From: Owenweeksia sp. TMED14
GTDB lineage: Bacteria > Bacteroidota > Bacteroidia > Flavobacteriales > Schleiferiaceae
Direction of reading: 5' to 3'
Assembly: GCA_002167805.1 (NCBI GenBank)
Contig: NHBT01000028.1
Coordinates: forward strand, 33,659-52,901
DNA: 19,243 bases
A program made the translations under genes and the position numbers. Below the pieces are notes generated by a model that searched no databases, was not told the origin of the DNA, and saw only the letters and a program-made list of their open reading frames with translations. Numbering within the stretch: position 1 is the stretch's first letter; the number at the start of each line of letters is the position of its first letter. Below are positions 8,090 to 16,317 of the stretch, one piece after another.

Positions 8090-9366
8090 TGCGAAACGAT
8101 TCAAATTTATTCGGAAGAATTGATAAGATCACATTAATTCTTTATTATTTTCTGATACTTTTTGGTTGGGTAAATTTGCATGCAACTGTAAATGCAAGTT
8201 CTAATTTGTATCATTGGAACTGGAGTAATGAAGCCGGAAGACAGTTGATTTTTATTGGACTTAGTAATATTCTCATTTTTATATTTCTCCTGATTGATCC
8301 AAGAATATATGAATTTTTAGCAATACCGGTTTATGGAATTGCTATCATTTTTTTAATTTGTGTGCTGTTCTTTGGCGCAGAAGTGGGGGGAAGTAAAAGT
8401 TGGTTGGATATTGCTTCGTTTAGATTTCAACCGTCTGAGCTGGCCAAATTAGGAACCATCTTGATGGTTGCAAAATTATTATCGAAAAGAAATGTGAATC
8501 TTAGTGTTTGGAAAGACCGGTGGATTCCGTTTGGTGCTATTTTGTTACCAATTCTATTAATTGGCTTACAACCCGATGCAGGATCTGCAATTGTTTTTTT
8601 AGGACTGACATTTGTTTTAAATCGCGAGGGTCTCCCCTCTTACTTTATCCAATTAGGTATAGGAAGTATAATATTATCAATATTCGCTTTGGCTTTTAAA
8701 ACAAATACCATATTAATCATAATTTTATTCTTTTACATAATCGCTTTATTTATTCAACGAATTCAAAACCGAGTCACCTTGAAGGGCTTGATTCGCCATC
8801 GAATATCTTTTCTTATGATAATTGCTATTATTTGGAGTCGTTTTGTAAATTTTTTTTTCAACGAGCTCTTGTTACCCCATCATCAAGTCAGAATAAAACT
8901 TTTATTAGGTCAATTAGAAGATACCTCAGCTATAGGCTACCAAACTACACAATCTCTCATTGCTATTGGCTCTGGAGGAATTACCGGGAAAGGTTATATG
9001 AAAGGGACCCAAACAAAATTTAATTTCGTTCCCGAACAAGCGACAGACTACATTTTTTGCACTGTAGGAGAAGAGTGGGGGTTCCTTGGTTCAAGTATTT
9101 TTTTAACTTGCTTTTCACTTCTCATTGGTAGGATTATAATACTATCAAATCTTCAAAAAAATTCATTTGCACGAATTTTTGGATTTGGTCTCGCATCGCT
9201 ATTATTTATGCACTTTGCAATTAATATCGGTATGACCTTGGGACTAATGCCAGTTATTGGAATTCCCTTACCTTTTTTTAGTTATGGGGGGACTTCAATA
9301 ATGGCTTTTACAGCAATGCTATTTATTTTTTTGAGAATGGATTCTTATCGCTGGGAAACCTTGTGA
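8089..9366 (+). CDS. rodA: RodA, SEDS-family peptidoglycan glycosyltransferase
   Basis: A 425-residue polytopic membrane protein of the SEDS family (RodA/FtsW/SpoVE) that polymerises lipid II into glycan strands for the elongasome. Family motifs are FQPSELAKL (113-121), QPDAGSA (161-167), GSGGITGKGYMKGTQ (295-309), VPEQATDYIF (314-323) and the C-terminal GIPLPFFSYGGTS (391-403). The hydrophobic profile fits about ten helices. It is somewhat longer than E. coli RodA because of an extra, very hydrophobic segment around 190-260. It is assigned to RodA rather than FtsW because it lies directly after PBP2, with a one-base overlap. The 23-base gap to the convergent ppiD gene shows no clear terminator. 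Confidence 0.95.
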   Translation: MRNDSNLFGRIDKITLILYYFLILFGWVNLHATVNASSNLYHWNWSNEAGRQLIFIGLSNILIFIFLLIDPRIYEFLAIPVYGIAIIFLICVLFFGAEVGGSKSWLDIASFRFQPSELAKLGTILMVAKLLSKRNVNLSVWKDRWIPFGAILLPILLIGLQPDAGSAIVFLGLTFVLNREGLPSYFIQLGIGSIILSIFALAFKTNTILIIILFFYIIALFIQRIQNRVTLKGLIRHRISFLMIIAIIWSRFVNFFFNELLLPHHQVRIKLLLGQLEDTSAIGYQTTQSLIAIGSGGITGKGYMKGTQTKFNFVPEQATDYIFCTVGEEWGFLGSSIFLTCFSLLIGRIIILSNLQKNSFARIFGFGLASLLFMHFAINIGMTLGLMPVIGIPLPFFSYGGTSIMAFTAMLFIFLRMDSYRWETL

Positions 9367-9389
9367 CCGGGTTCGAGCTTGAGTTAGGA

Positions 9390-11489
9390 TTAAAAGAAAC
9401 GCCCCCGATTGTCTTGGATATCTGAGGCATCCACTAGAGACTCGAGCAATTGAGACTGAACACGAGACCTTAATAAATTTACCTGTGAAGCCACTTCAGC
9501 AGCTGAAAAATTTGATACAGAATTTTCTGATTTATTTAAAACTCGATATTTAAAAACTCCATTCTCACCTTTAAGAAGCGTTGATTCATAACCCACATTA
9601 GATCCTACGGCTTGGCCGATAATGATATTTTCTCGTCCAACAGAGGGAATAAAATTGTTTGTAAGCGAAACGGAATTATTCTTCCATGAGTAAGTTGATT
9701 CATCACCATTTGATTTTTCAAAAGAGTCAAATAAATAATTCACTTTAGATCTATTCAATGCTAATGTTTTGAGCTCATCTTTGACATATTCAAGAGGCTT
9801 ATATCCAGGCTTATAAACTGCTGTTAATTCAGTAACTACATAATTTTTGTAACCGTTATTTACAATTCCAACATCTCCAACAGATCTCTCTTCATTAAAT
9901 AACCACTTCACAATTTCTCTTGAGTCTCCTTGCAAGCCAGCAATGGATTGATCCGTTGAATTTGTATTATTATTGGAAAGAAGCATCACCTGATAGTTCT
10001 TCGCTATATCCTGGGCATTATCGCCAGACTGCAATGCCTTAGCAAATTCTGCGGCTCTTTTATATATTCCTTGTTCTGTCTCCTTACTCACAGTTACACG
10101 ACGAAAAACTTGTGCAAGCTTTATTGAAGGAATCTGTCCATTTTGGTCTGTAATATTTATTATATGAAACCCGAAATTAGTTAAGACCAAACCAAGGTCT
10201 CCAATATTGTTTCTAAAACAGAAATCTTCAAATGGCTTGGCCATTCTGTTTGTCTTAAACCAACCTAAATCCCCTCCCTGAGATCCAGCAAAAGTATCGT
10301 CATTAAGTGTTCCGTTAGCAGACTCAAAAGATATAACTCCTAAGTTCAAGATTTCAAAAATAGAGTCTGCAATTGCTTTGGCAGCACTGAAAGATCGTGT
10401 GACCTGAGAACGCTCAGCACCTTCAAAAGAAATCAATATGTGTCTTGCTTTAACTGAATCAGGTAAACTTCGGCGATCCATTATTTTCAGAATTTGGTAT
10501 CCATTGCCTGTTTCCAAAGGTTCACTTACAAAACCTTCCTTCCTGTCTTTTACTGCATTTCTAAGATTCAAATCTAAAAGTTCCAAATTAGAATAAACAT
10601 CTTGAAAAGGAAGATCGCTATTGGCCATAACAAATAAGCTATCATCCTCCGAATCCTCGAAATCAGACTTTAAATCTAACAATTCATCAAAAGCCAATGC
10701 CCTATCCTCATCTGAAGGGTTAATAGGAAAATCAGCAAACAACATATCTCTTAACTCCGAATCTACCTTAAAATCCTCTTTCGTCATATCATACACAGCT
10801 TGATAGTCGCTTTCAGTCAAGTCCGAAATAGAGTCGTCTAATTCAGAAGTTAATGATCCAAACCATTCAATTTCAGCTTCAATTTCATTTCTTGAATTCT
10901 CATAATTTTGAAGACTAACAGGTATGTTTAAACCACTTTGAACAGCTGAATAAAACTTATTCGTCATCGCCTCATCTCTTACATTGCTTTCAAAATTTAC
11001 CCAATTCAGCCATTGGTCATTAGCCTCGGGCGATGACTCACGATTATCACGTAAGTTAGCCAGTGTAGATTTTAATAACTCCTGATCAAATAATCCGGTG
11101 TTGGGATCTCTAAAACCATCCATTTGCTGAATACTCGGGTTGAGAGTAATTTGATCCCATAATTCTTCTGTGGAAATTGTAAAACCAAGGTCCTTCTGAA
11201 TTGTACCGATAATTTCTTTTGTCAAGGTCTGATTCCAAACAACTTCTGAGAGTTGAATAGCGCTAAAAGAGGCGACTTGCTGATTGTTTAATCGTAAATT
11301 TTCAATATCCTTATTAAAGTCAAAGTAACTTATTTTATTTCCGTTTATAAATCCCACAGCATCCTGATCCGAATCAAACATACTTGATCCAGAATTTAAA
11401 AATTCTCCTAAAATAAATGCTGCTAATGCCGTTCCAATTACCAAGATTACTAGACCTGAACGTTTTCGGATTTTTTCGAAAATTGCCAT
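9390..11489 (-). CDS. ppiD: Membrane-anchored parvulin peptidyl-prolyl isomerase (PpiD/SurA type)
   Basis: A 699-residue periplasmic folding factor. The protein begins MAIFEKIRKRSG, the standard opening of Bacteroidota PpiD homologues, followed by one transmembrane anchor (about 12-30), a SurA-like N-terminal chaperone region, a very acidic linker (about 255-290) and one parvulin domain (about 346-449) with ARHILI (348-353), GGDLGWF (405-411) and FGFHIINI (439-446). It probably assists folding of secreted and outer membrane proteins, which fits the envelope genes upstream. A longer reading frame from 11534 adds 15 residues of basic, non-conserved sequence; I prefer the ATG at 11489 because the family start is unambiguous there. 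It is last in the operon, 73 bases after the CNNM/CorC-type gene, so it may also have its own promoter. Confidence 0.9.
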   Translation of the reverse strand: MAIFEKIRKRSGLVILVIGTALAAFILGEFLNSGSSMFDSDQDAVGFINGNKISYFDFNKDIENLRLNNQQVASFSAIQLSEVVWNQTLTKEIIGTIQKDLGFTISTEELWDQITLNPSIQQMDGFRDPNTGLFDQELLKSTLANLRDNRESSPEANDQWLNWVNFESNVRDEAMTNKFYSAVQSGLNIPVSLQNYENSRNEIEAEIEWFGSLTSELDDSISDLTESDYQAVYDMTKEDFKVDSELRDMLFADFPINPSDEDRALAFDELLDLKSDFEDSEDDSLFVMANSDLPFQDVYSNLELLDLNLRNAVKDRKEGFVSEPLETGNGYQILKIMDRRSLPDSVKARHILISFEGAERSQVTRSFSAAKAIADSIFEILNLGVISFESANGTLNDDTFAGSQGGDLGWFKTNRMAKPFEDFCFRNNIGDLGLVLTNFGFHIINITDQNGQIPSIKLAQVFRRVTVSKETEQGIYKRAAEFAKALQSGDNAQDIAKNYQVMLLSNNNTNSTDQSIAGLQGDSREIVKWLFNEERSVGDVGIVNNGYKNYVVTELTAVYKPGYKPLEYVKDELKTLALNRSKVNYLFDSFEKSNGDESTYSWKNNSVSLTNNFIPSVGRENIIIGQAVGSNVGYESTLLKGENGVFKYRVLNKSENSVSNFSAAEVASQVNLLRSRVQSQLLESLVDASDIQDNRGRFF

Positions 11490-11562
11490 AAGATTTTTTT
11501 TTATAAGGATGCGAATATACAAAGTTGTAGGCATCCATTAATGAGAGATTTTTTGTTTTATT

Positions 11563-12810
11563 TTAATTTCTATCTGATTTGGAGACCAAAACTCTTCCAA
11601 TGCGATGAGTATCCATAGTTTCAATTGTAAATTCCCAGTCTTCAATAATAACAGATTCTCCAACTGAAGGAAGATGACCTATTTGAGATCCTATTAGGCC
11701 TGCAAGAGTAGAATACGATTCGTTTTCTGGCCAATCAAAAGAGTAATTTGAATTTAAATAATTTACTTCTAAAGACGCATCAAGCCTCCACAAATTATCA
11801 CCAATTTCTTCTTCTACGTGTTTAACATGATCATGCTCGTCATCAATTTCTCCAAAAAGTTCCTCTACGACATCTTCTAAGGTAATTATTCCTGTTAAAG
11901 ACCCTAATTCATCAACTACCGATGCCATACTTCTTTTTTCACGTATTAACATCTTAAATACTTCTTGAGCACTCATTGTTTCTGGAAGAAATGAAAGGGG
12001 AGTTAAAATAAATGCCAATCGCTTGGGGCGACGAAATAATCCAAATGCATGAACATAAGCAAAAGCATCATCGATATTATCTCGATATACAACTAGTTTG
12101 CTTAATCCCGTTTCAATAAATTTTTTCCTTAGTTCACTCATCCCTATTGAGTTTGGAACTGCCATTATTTCTGTTCGGGGGACCATACATGAGCGAATTT
12201 TTGTATCACTAAAGTCCAAGGCATTTTTAAATAATTCCACCTCTGTATCAACATTTTTTGAGCTGATACCTTCATCCAAGTAGTCATCGAGGTCTGCTCT
12301 ACCAAAAACAATAGGATCATACTCTTTTTGATTACCCTTAACCTTTTTAGGCATCAAAAATCGACTCATCCCAGTTAAAATTGTTACAATTGGCCAAAAA
12401 AGAAAATAAAAAAAACTTAAAGGCAGAATAAACCAATTTAGAGATTCATTTGATCGATTTCTAAAAAATGCCTTGGGCAAAAATTCTGCGAGAAATAAAA
12501 CAACAAAAGTGGAAATAAGGGTTTCTATGATAACCGCGAAAGCTGGACTTAAAAATTTCATAAAAAAAGGATCCAATAAAGTCGCAGTTTTTAATCCTAC
12601 AAACACAAGTGAAATAGTATTACCCATAAGCATAGCGCCAATAAAATTTGAAGGTTTAGATATTAGAAAAGCTAACCACGACGCAAAAACTCCCCCTCTC
12701 TTTGATTCAATTTTCACTTGTAGTCTGCTTGCACTTAAAAATGCTAACTCCATTCCAGAAAAAAAAGCTGAGAGTACTAAGGCAAATAATAACTGTATGA
12801 AATCAATCAT
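11563..12810 (-). CDS. CNNM/CorC-family membrane protein with CBS pair (hemolysin-like)
   Basis: A 415-residue inner membrane protein with the full CNNM/CorC layout: an N-terminal DUF21/CNNM membrane domain (about 1-150, four hydrophobic segments, with FFSGMELAFLSA at 16-27), a CBS-domain pair (about 204-322, with MVPRTEI at 209-215 and TGIITLEDVVEELFGEIDDE at 306-325), and a C-terminal CorC_HlyC domain (about 335-410). Relatives are linked to magnesium or cobalt efflux; the old name hemolysin is historical. GldE of gliding bacteria shares this architecture, but the neighbours here (lptC, ppiD) are not gld genes, so I do not call it GldE. The gene starts 2 bases after the upstream small membrane protein gene, so the two are co-transcribed. 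Confidence 0.9.
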   Translation of the reverse strand: MIDFIQLLFALVLSAFFSGMELAFLSASRLQVKIESKRGGVFASWLAFLISKPSNFIGAMLMGNTISLVFVGLKTATLLDPFFMKFLSPAFAVIIETLISTFVVLFLAEFLPKAFFRNRSNESLNWFILPLSFFYFLFWPIVTILTGMSRFLMPKKVKGNQKEYDPIVFGRADLDDYLDEGISSKNVDTEVELFKNALDFSDTKIRSCMVPRTEIMAVPNSIGMSELRKKFIETGLSKLVVYRDNIDDAFAYVHAFGLFRRPKRLAFILTPLSFLPETMSAQEVFKMLIREKRSMASVVDELGSLTGIITLEDVVEELFGEIDDEHDHVKHVEEEIGDNLWRLDASLEVNYLNSNYSFDWPENESYSTLAGLIGSQIGHLPSVGESVIIEDWEFTIETMDTHRIGRVLVSKSDRN

Positions 12811-12812
12811 TT

Positions 12813-13043
12813 TTAATTATCTATTTCATTTTTATTGGATCTCCAACGAGCCTCCATTTTTTTTCTTTGAGACCTCCTTAATTTAAACATGAAAATACCG
12901 AGTAGAAAAAAAATCACAAAAACATAGGCCTTTTCACGATTTTCATCCCATTGACTAAAAATCGTTTCCAGAGATAAAATCGATATTACCAACCAAACCC
13001 ATTCGACGGCTTTTAGTGATTTACGACCAAAATTTGATTTCAT
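12813..13043 (-). CDS. Small two-helix membrane protein, conserved position next to lptC
   Basis: A 76-residue protein with two hydrophobic segments (about 13-30 and 38-54), separated by a short polar loop SQWDENREKAY, and a strongly basic C-terminal tail (KLRRSQRKKMEARWR). By the positive-inside rule, both ends should face the cytoplasm. Proteins of this size and shape sit between lptC and the CNNM/CorC gene in many Bacteroidota, so it is probably a genuine family and not a chance frame; I know no function for it. The ATG overlaps the end of lptC by 4 bases, and the stop is 2 bases before the next start. Both support real, coupled translation. Confidence 0.8.
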   Translation of the reverse strand: MKSNFGRKSLKAVEWVWLVISILSLETIFSQWDENREKAYVFVIFFLLGIFMFKLRRSQRKKMEARWRSNKNEIDN

Positions 13044-13600
13044 TTCAAATCTTTTTTTCTGCTAAAATGTCCCTTCACTTCGAATATGGTATATTCTGAA
13101 AGGTCCTCTTCTGAACTGAGCCCCATTCCGACTATTTCTTCTCCATCTTGAATTATTTTCACTCTAGAGTCAGTGTAAAATATTTTTTTATCTCTATCCC
13201 AAAATAATTTTTCAGTATGTAAAGTATTTCCACCTTTCTTAGATACAACAACCTTCCCAGTCAAAGTCCATAATTCTTTTTTTATGTCATTTAAGGCATT
13301 CACAGCTTCTAAAAATCCTGATTTTTCGCCATTTTCGGTGAGAATTTGAACACGAAGGTTTTTAGAAAACTCTTGTCTAGGGAAGTCCTTTAAATCACTG
13401 TAATCTTTTAATTGACCGGCATGAATAACTAGTTTAACTATGCCGCTATCAGAATATGAAATCTTAACACCTTCTTGCTCGATAATTGGCAAACTATTAC
13501 TTTCTATATTTTTTGTCTTGAAAGAAACCTCATTTGACCAGCCATTAAAAAGGAAGCAAATTAGAAAAAAAATACTAGAACGCAACTCGTACTGTTTCAT
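13040..13600 (-). CDS. lptC: LptC-like LPS export protein
   Basis: A 186-residue protein with an N-terminal hydrophobic segment (about 8-20) and an LptC/OstA-type beta region. The clearest stretch is TLHTEKLFWDRDKKIFYTD (126-144), followed by VKIIQDGEEIVGMGL (147-161), matching the LptC pattern in which a WD motif precedes a repeat ending in a G-x-G turn. LptC bridges the LptB2FG transporter and periplasmic LptA in lipopolysaccharide export. No lipobox is present (residues 12-15 are FLIC), so it would be membrane-anchored or simply exported. The frame is open up to 13678, but I choose the ATG at 13600 because a signal-like MKQYELRSSIFFLICF begins there. It overlaps the end of the upstream TPR gene by 26 bases. 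Confidence 0.8.
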   Translation of the reverse strand: MKQYELRSSIFFLICFLFNGWSNEVSFKTKNIESNSLPIIEQEGVKISYSDSGIVKLVIHAGQLKDYSDLKDFPRQEFSKNLRVQILTENGEKSGFLEAVNALNDIKKELWTLTGKVVVSKKGGNTLHTEKLFWDRDKKIFYTDSRVKIIQDGEEIVGMGLSSEEDLSEYTIFEVKGHFSRKKDLK

Positions 13601-14984
13601 TAATCCAACAGGGTATTCTGTATGAATCTCCTTCTTTATAACCGAATTGAAAAGATATAGATTTGTCAGGAAATCCATTTCGATAATTCACTATTGCCTT
13701 ATTCGCACGACTTGAAATTTCAGGATCTACCTGCTTTGCTTTAATTAACTTATTCACTGCAGCCCAATACACAGCATTTTTCTCAAATACATTATTACCA
13801 CAAGTTCCTGCCGCTTGAGCATAAATACTTGCCCATACCAAATAAATCTCTCCCGAGGATTCGTTTAAACGCGATGCATTAACTATGTGCTTTTTAGCAG
13901 AGGGGAGATCGCCGATTTTTTGATTTATAACTGCAATTCGCATGTGATCTCTGGATTTTTTTATTGGATCTACTTCACCTTCGATGGCAATGGAAAAGTA
14001 CTTTATCGCTTCTTCCCATTTTTCGTTCTTTATACTCAATACGCCCATAGATCGAGCAGATTGGGGAGATGGATCTAAATCATATAGAGACTCAGCAATT
14101 TGAAAATATATTGGATTGTCTGTACAATCCGTCAATCCTAATGAATCTAATCGCTCCTTAGAGAGCATTTTCTCTGCTCTCCTTAGCCAAGAGGCATCAT
14201 CCGCATGGGAAATCAAATTATCCTCATTGTAGATTAATGACAAACGATCGCAGGTCAACAAAGGAGCTATCTTTTTTTCAATATTTGAAAATAATTTATT
14301 TACCTGATTTAGTCTCTTTTTATCCGTGCTCAAGATTCTTTTTTCTTTCGAAGAAATTGTTCCCAAAGTATCCTTTTCTGTGAGTAAAGTAATTCTCCGA
14401 TTCCACTTATTTGTCTGGGCTTCAGCCGATTCCCCTACCATGCTATACCCATTTAATAATCCTTCTGTATCGAGACTATCTACCTTGTAAAGCTTGATGA
14501 CAGTATTGAAATATTTATTCAGGTAAGCCGTTTGAACTGCCCCCGGGTCAAGGTTCAAAGCAATATTAAACATGTTATAAGCCTCGTAATATTTATCAGG
14601 ATAAAATCTGTAAAAATCGTAAGCCTTTTTTGCTAGAACCGATGCCTCTTTACCTGGAAAATATCTATTGTAGTCGTCATGAACCTTTAGCAGCAATAAA
14701 ATCAATTCATTTCTTTTACTGGAGTCCTTGGTCGCTTTAATCCTGGCGTCCACAATTTTTGGACCGATTTTATAAATCACCTCTTTTGCCTGCGGGCAAG
14801 TATTATAGACAAATAGCCAGGGTTTAAAAGCCGCCACATATGATTTTCCATTATACAGCGAACCGAAATTATTATAATTTTCATAACACCTAATGCTATC
14901 CGCATCAGTGCTTCCCCATTTAGATTCTTGGGCAATGCAAGAAAATGTTAGAATAAAAGAAGTTAATGTAAAAAAATATTTCAT
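13575..14984 (-). CDS. Secreted TPR-repeat protein of the coaX-lptC envelope operon
   Basis: A 469-residue exported protein. From the ATG at 14984 it begins MKYFFTLTSFILTFSCIAQ, a signal peptide with probable cleavage after about residue 18. The longer frame from 15023 would bury this signal behind 13 extra residues and is rejected. The body is helical. TPR-like repeats are clearest around 310-380 (for example KWEEAIKYFSIAIE at 322-335 and LPSAKKHIVNASRLN at 360-374). Paired cysteines may form disulfides in the periplasm. Similar TPR proteins lie between the barrel protein and lptC in other Bacteroidota, which suggests a role in outer membrane or LPS assembly, but no function is established from sequence. 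It starts 4 bases after the upstream barrel gene stops and overlaps lptC by 26 bases. Confidence 0.82.
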   Translation of the reverse strand: MKYFFTLTSFILTFSCIAQESKWGSTDADSIRCYENYNNFGSLYNGKSYVAAFKPWLFVYNTCPQAKEVIYKIGPKIVDARIKATKDSSKRNELILLLLKVHDDYNRYFPGKEASVLAKKAYDFYRFYPDKYYEAYNMFNIALNLDPGAVQTAYLNKYFNTVIKLYKVDSLDTEGLLNGYSMVGESAEAQTNKWNRRITLLTEKDTLGTISSKEKRILSTDKKRLNQVNKLFSNIEKKIAPLLTCDRLSLIYNEDNLISHADDASWLRRAEKMLSKERLDSLGLTDCTDNPIYFQIAESLYDLDPSPQSARSMGVLSIKNEKWEEAIKYFSIAIEGEVDPIKKSRDHMRIAVINQKIGDLPSAKKHIVNASRLNESSGEIYLVWASIYAQAAGTCGNNVFEKNAVYWAAVNKLIKAKQVDPEISSRANKAIVNYRNGFPDKSISFQFGYKEGDSYRIPCWINETVRVAF

Positions 14985-14988
14985 GAAA

Positions 14989-16317
14989 TTATCGATATTT
15001 AAATTTAAGAAACCATTGATCATTTAGAGTCACTCCAAAAAGAACTCTTATTGAGAATTCATTTATAACATTCATACTGCCAGATCCTAAATTACCCATT
15101 TGTATTCCAAAGTGCAATGTTGCAAATTTTATATCTCCTGGAAGAACAGAAGATCCTCCAATTGGGATACCTAAACCCAAAGTAGATTCCCAAGAAGTAA
15201 TTGGCATTTGTTCGATAATTAAGCCAGTATTTCCCGCACGAAAAGATGCCCGATAAGCCATTTGTGAAGACTTAGATTTATATCTACGCTTGGGAAATGC
15301 CAAAAACGGTGTTAGACAAGTAGATACAGACAAAAAGCGACTAGATTCTTGAAAAGGACCAATATTCGGACTATTGCCCGACCAAAAGTCACGCAATTCG
15401 GTTTGTGCTGATGTTTTATATTGGAGTGAAAATGACCATGCTGGTAGTAGTATTCCAGAGACCCGTTTTTCATAATGAATTCCTAGGCCTAAACTAGATG
15501 GAAGAGTAATATTACCTTTTGGCTGGTTTAAGAACAATATGGTGTCTATTGGGTTTTCAGAACCAGATGAACTCGGAAGATAGGTGATACTTGTATTTTG
15601 ATATGATGATGAAACATCTTGCCTTGGGGAAAAAGAAACTCCAAAATTTAAAACATTACCACCCATCGATAAACTCAATATCGAACCTATATCATATGAC
15701 CAACCATTCACTAAAAGTCTTTCTTTATTCGATACTGGGTTAAAGGAATTATTCTCAAAAATCATTCTCACTCGTTTATCTAATGAGCCAAACAAATAAT
15801 TCATATTTATTCCGAAACTAAAAAATTTCAAAGGTTTATAACCAAAACCAAAATGAGACTTGTTAATACCGCCGCTTCCATCAAAAATTTGGACAAAATT
15901 TCCAAAATTTTGATCTACTCCGTCACTTCGCATTTGATATCCAACTTGAGTTAATGGACTTATTCCTGCAGAAACTCCTATCCCTTTAGCCAAGGGTAAT
16001 GCTAATCCCATACTACGAAATCCGCCTGTACTATTCCAAATGGCATCCTTGTCGGAAGATTGATATATGGCGCTGTAAGATCCTCCTAAGTCTAAAGTGG
16101 TGTATTTTATTTGTGCATAGCTCGCTGGCTGATCAGTATTGACAAAAAGATTTGAATTATTTGCAACCTGAGTTCCGCCAACAATCTGTCCATAAGAAAA
16201 TGAAGAAGTTTGAACTTGCCCTAATCCGAATAAAGAATACGGGCTAACTCCGCTGCTTTGAGCTACCGCTTGGTAAGGCAGTAACACAAGAAAAATAATT
16301 TTACCGATTCTTTTCAT
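14989..16317 (-). CDS. Outer membrane beta-barrel protein (PYSxxGxG type)
   Basis: A 442-residue predicted outer membrane protein. It begins MKRIGKIIFLVLLPYQAVAQ, a signal peptide with likely cleavage after Ala19, followed by SPYSLFGLGQ (25-34), a motif typical of a Bacteroidota family of outer membrane porin-like proteins. The rest alternates short amphipathic beta strands with Gly, Ser and Asn-rich turns, and ends in a strand (WFLKFKYR), as barrels do. No specific substrate can be named. I choose the ATG at 16317 because the signal peptide starts there; the frame also permits a start 15 bases earlier. The start overlaps the coaX end by 17 bases. Confidence 0.85.
   Translation of the reverse strand: MKRIGKIIFLVLLPYQAVAQSSGVSPYSLFGLGQVQTSSFSYGQIVGGTQVANNSNLFVNTDQPASYAQIKYTTLDLGGSYSAIYQSSDKDAIWNSTGGFRSMGLALPLAKGIGVSAGISPLTQVGYQMRSDGVDQNFGNFVQIFDGSGGINKSHFGFGYKPLKFFSFGINMNYLFGSLDKRVRMIFENNSFNPVSNKERLLVNGWSYDIGSILSLSMGGNVLNFGVSFSPRQDVSSSYQNTSITYLPSSSGSENPIDTILFLNQPKGNITLPSSLGLGIHYEKRVSGILLPAWSFSLQYKTSAQTELRDFWSGNSPNIGPFQESSRFLSVSTCLTPFLAFPKRRYKSKSSQMAYRASFRAGNTGLIIEQMPITSWESTLGLGIPIGGSSVLPGDIKFATLHFGIQMGNLGSGSMNVINEFSIRVLFGVTLNDQWFLKFKYR

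Noticed and set aside
11490..11534. Upstream extension of ppiD by 15 residues
   Set aside because: The family start MAIFEKIRKRSG begins at 11489 and the extra residues look like noncoding leader.
11563..12810. Naming the CNNM/CorC-type protein GldE (gliding motility)
   Set aside because: Architecture is shared by both groups, and there are no gld, ssb or mutY neighbours here; the context is lptC and ppiD.
12473..12886. Plus-strand frame of 137 codons opposite the CNNM/CorC-type gene
   Set aside because: It is antisense to the DUF21 membrane domain and crosses the start region of two minus-strand genes; no recognisable protein features.
13601..13678. Upstream extension of lptC by 26 residues
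   Set aside because: It would overlap the TPR gene by 104 bases and hide the signal-like segment that begins at the ATG at 13600.
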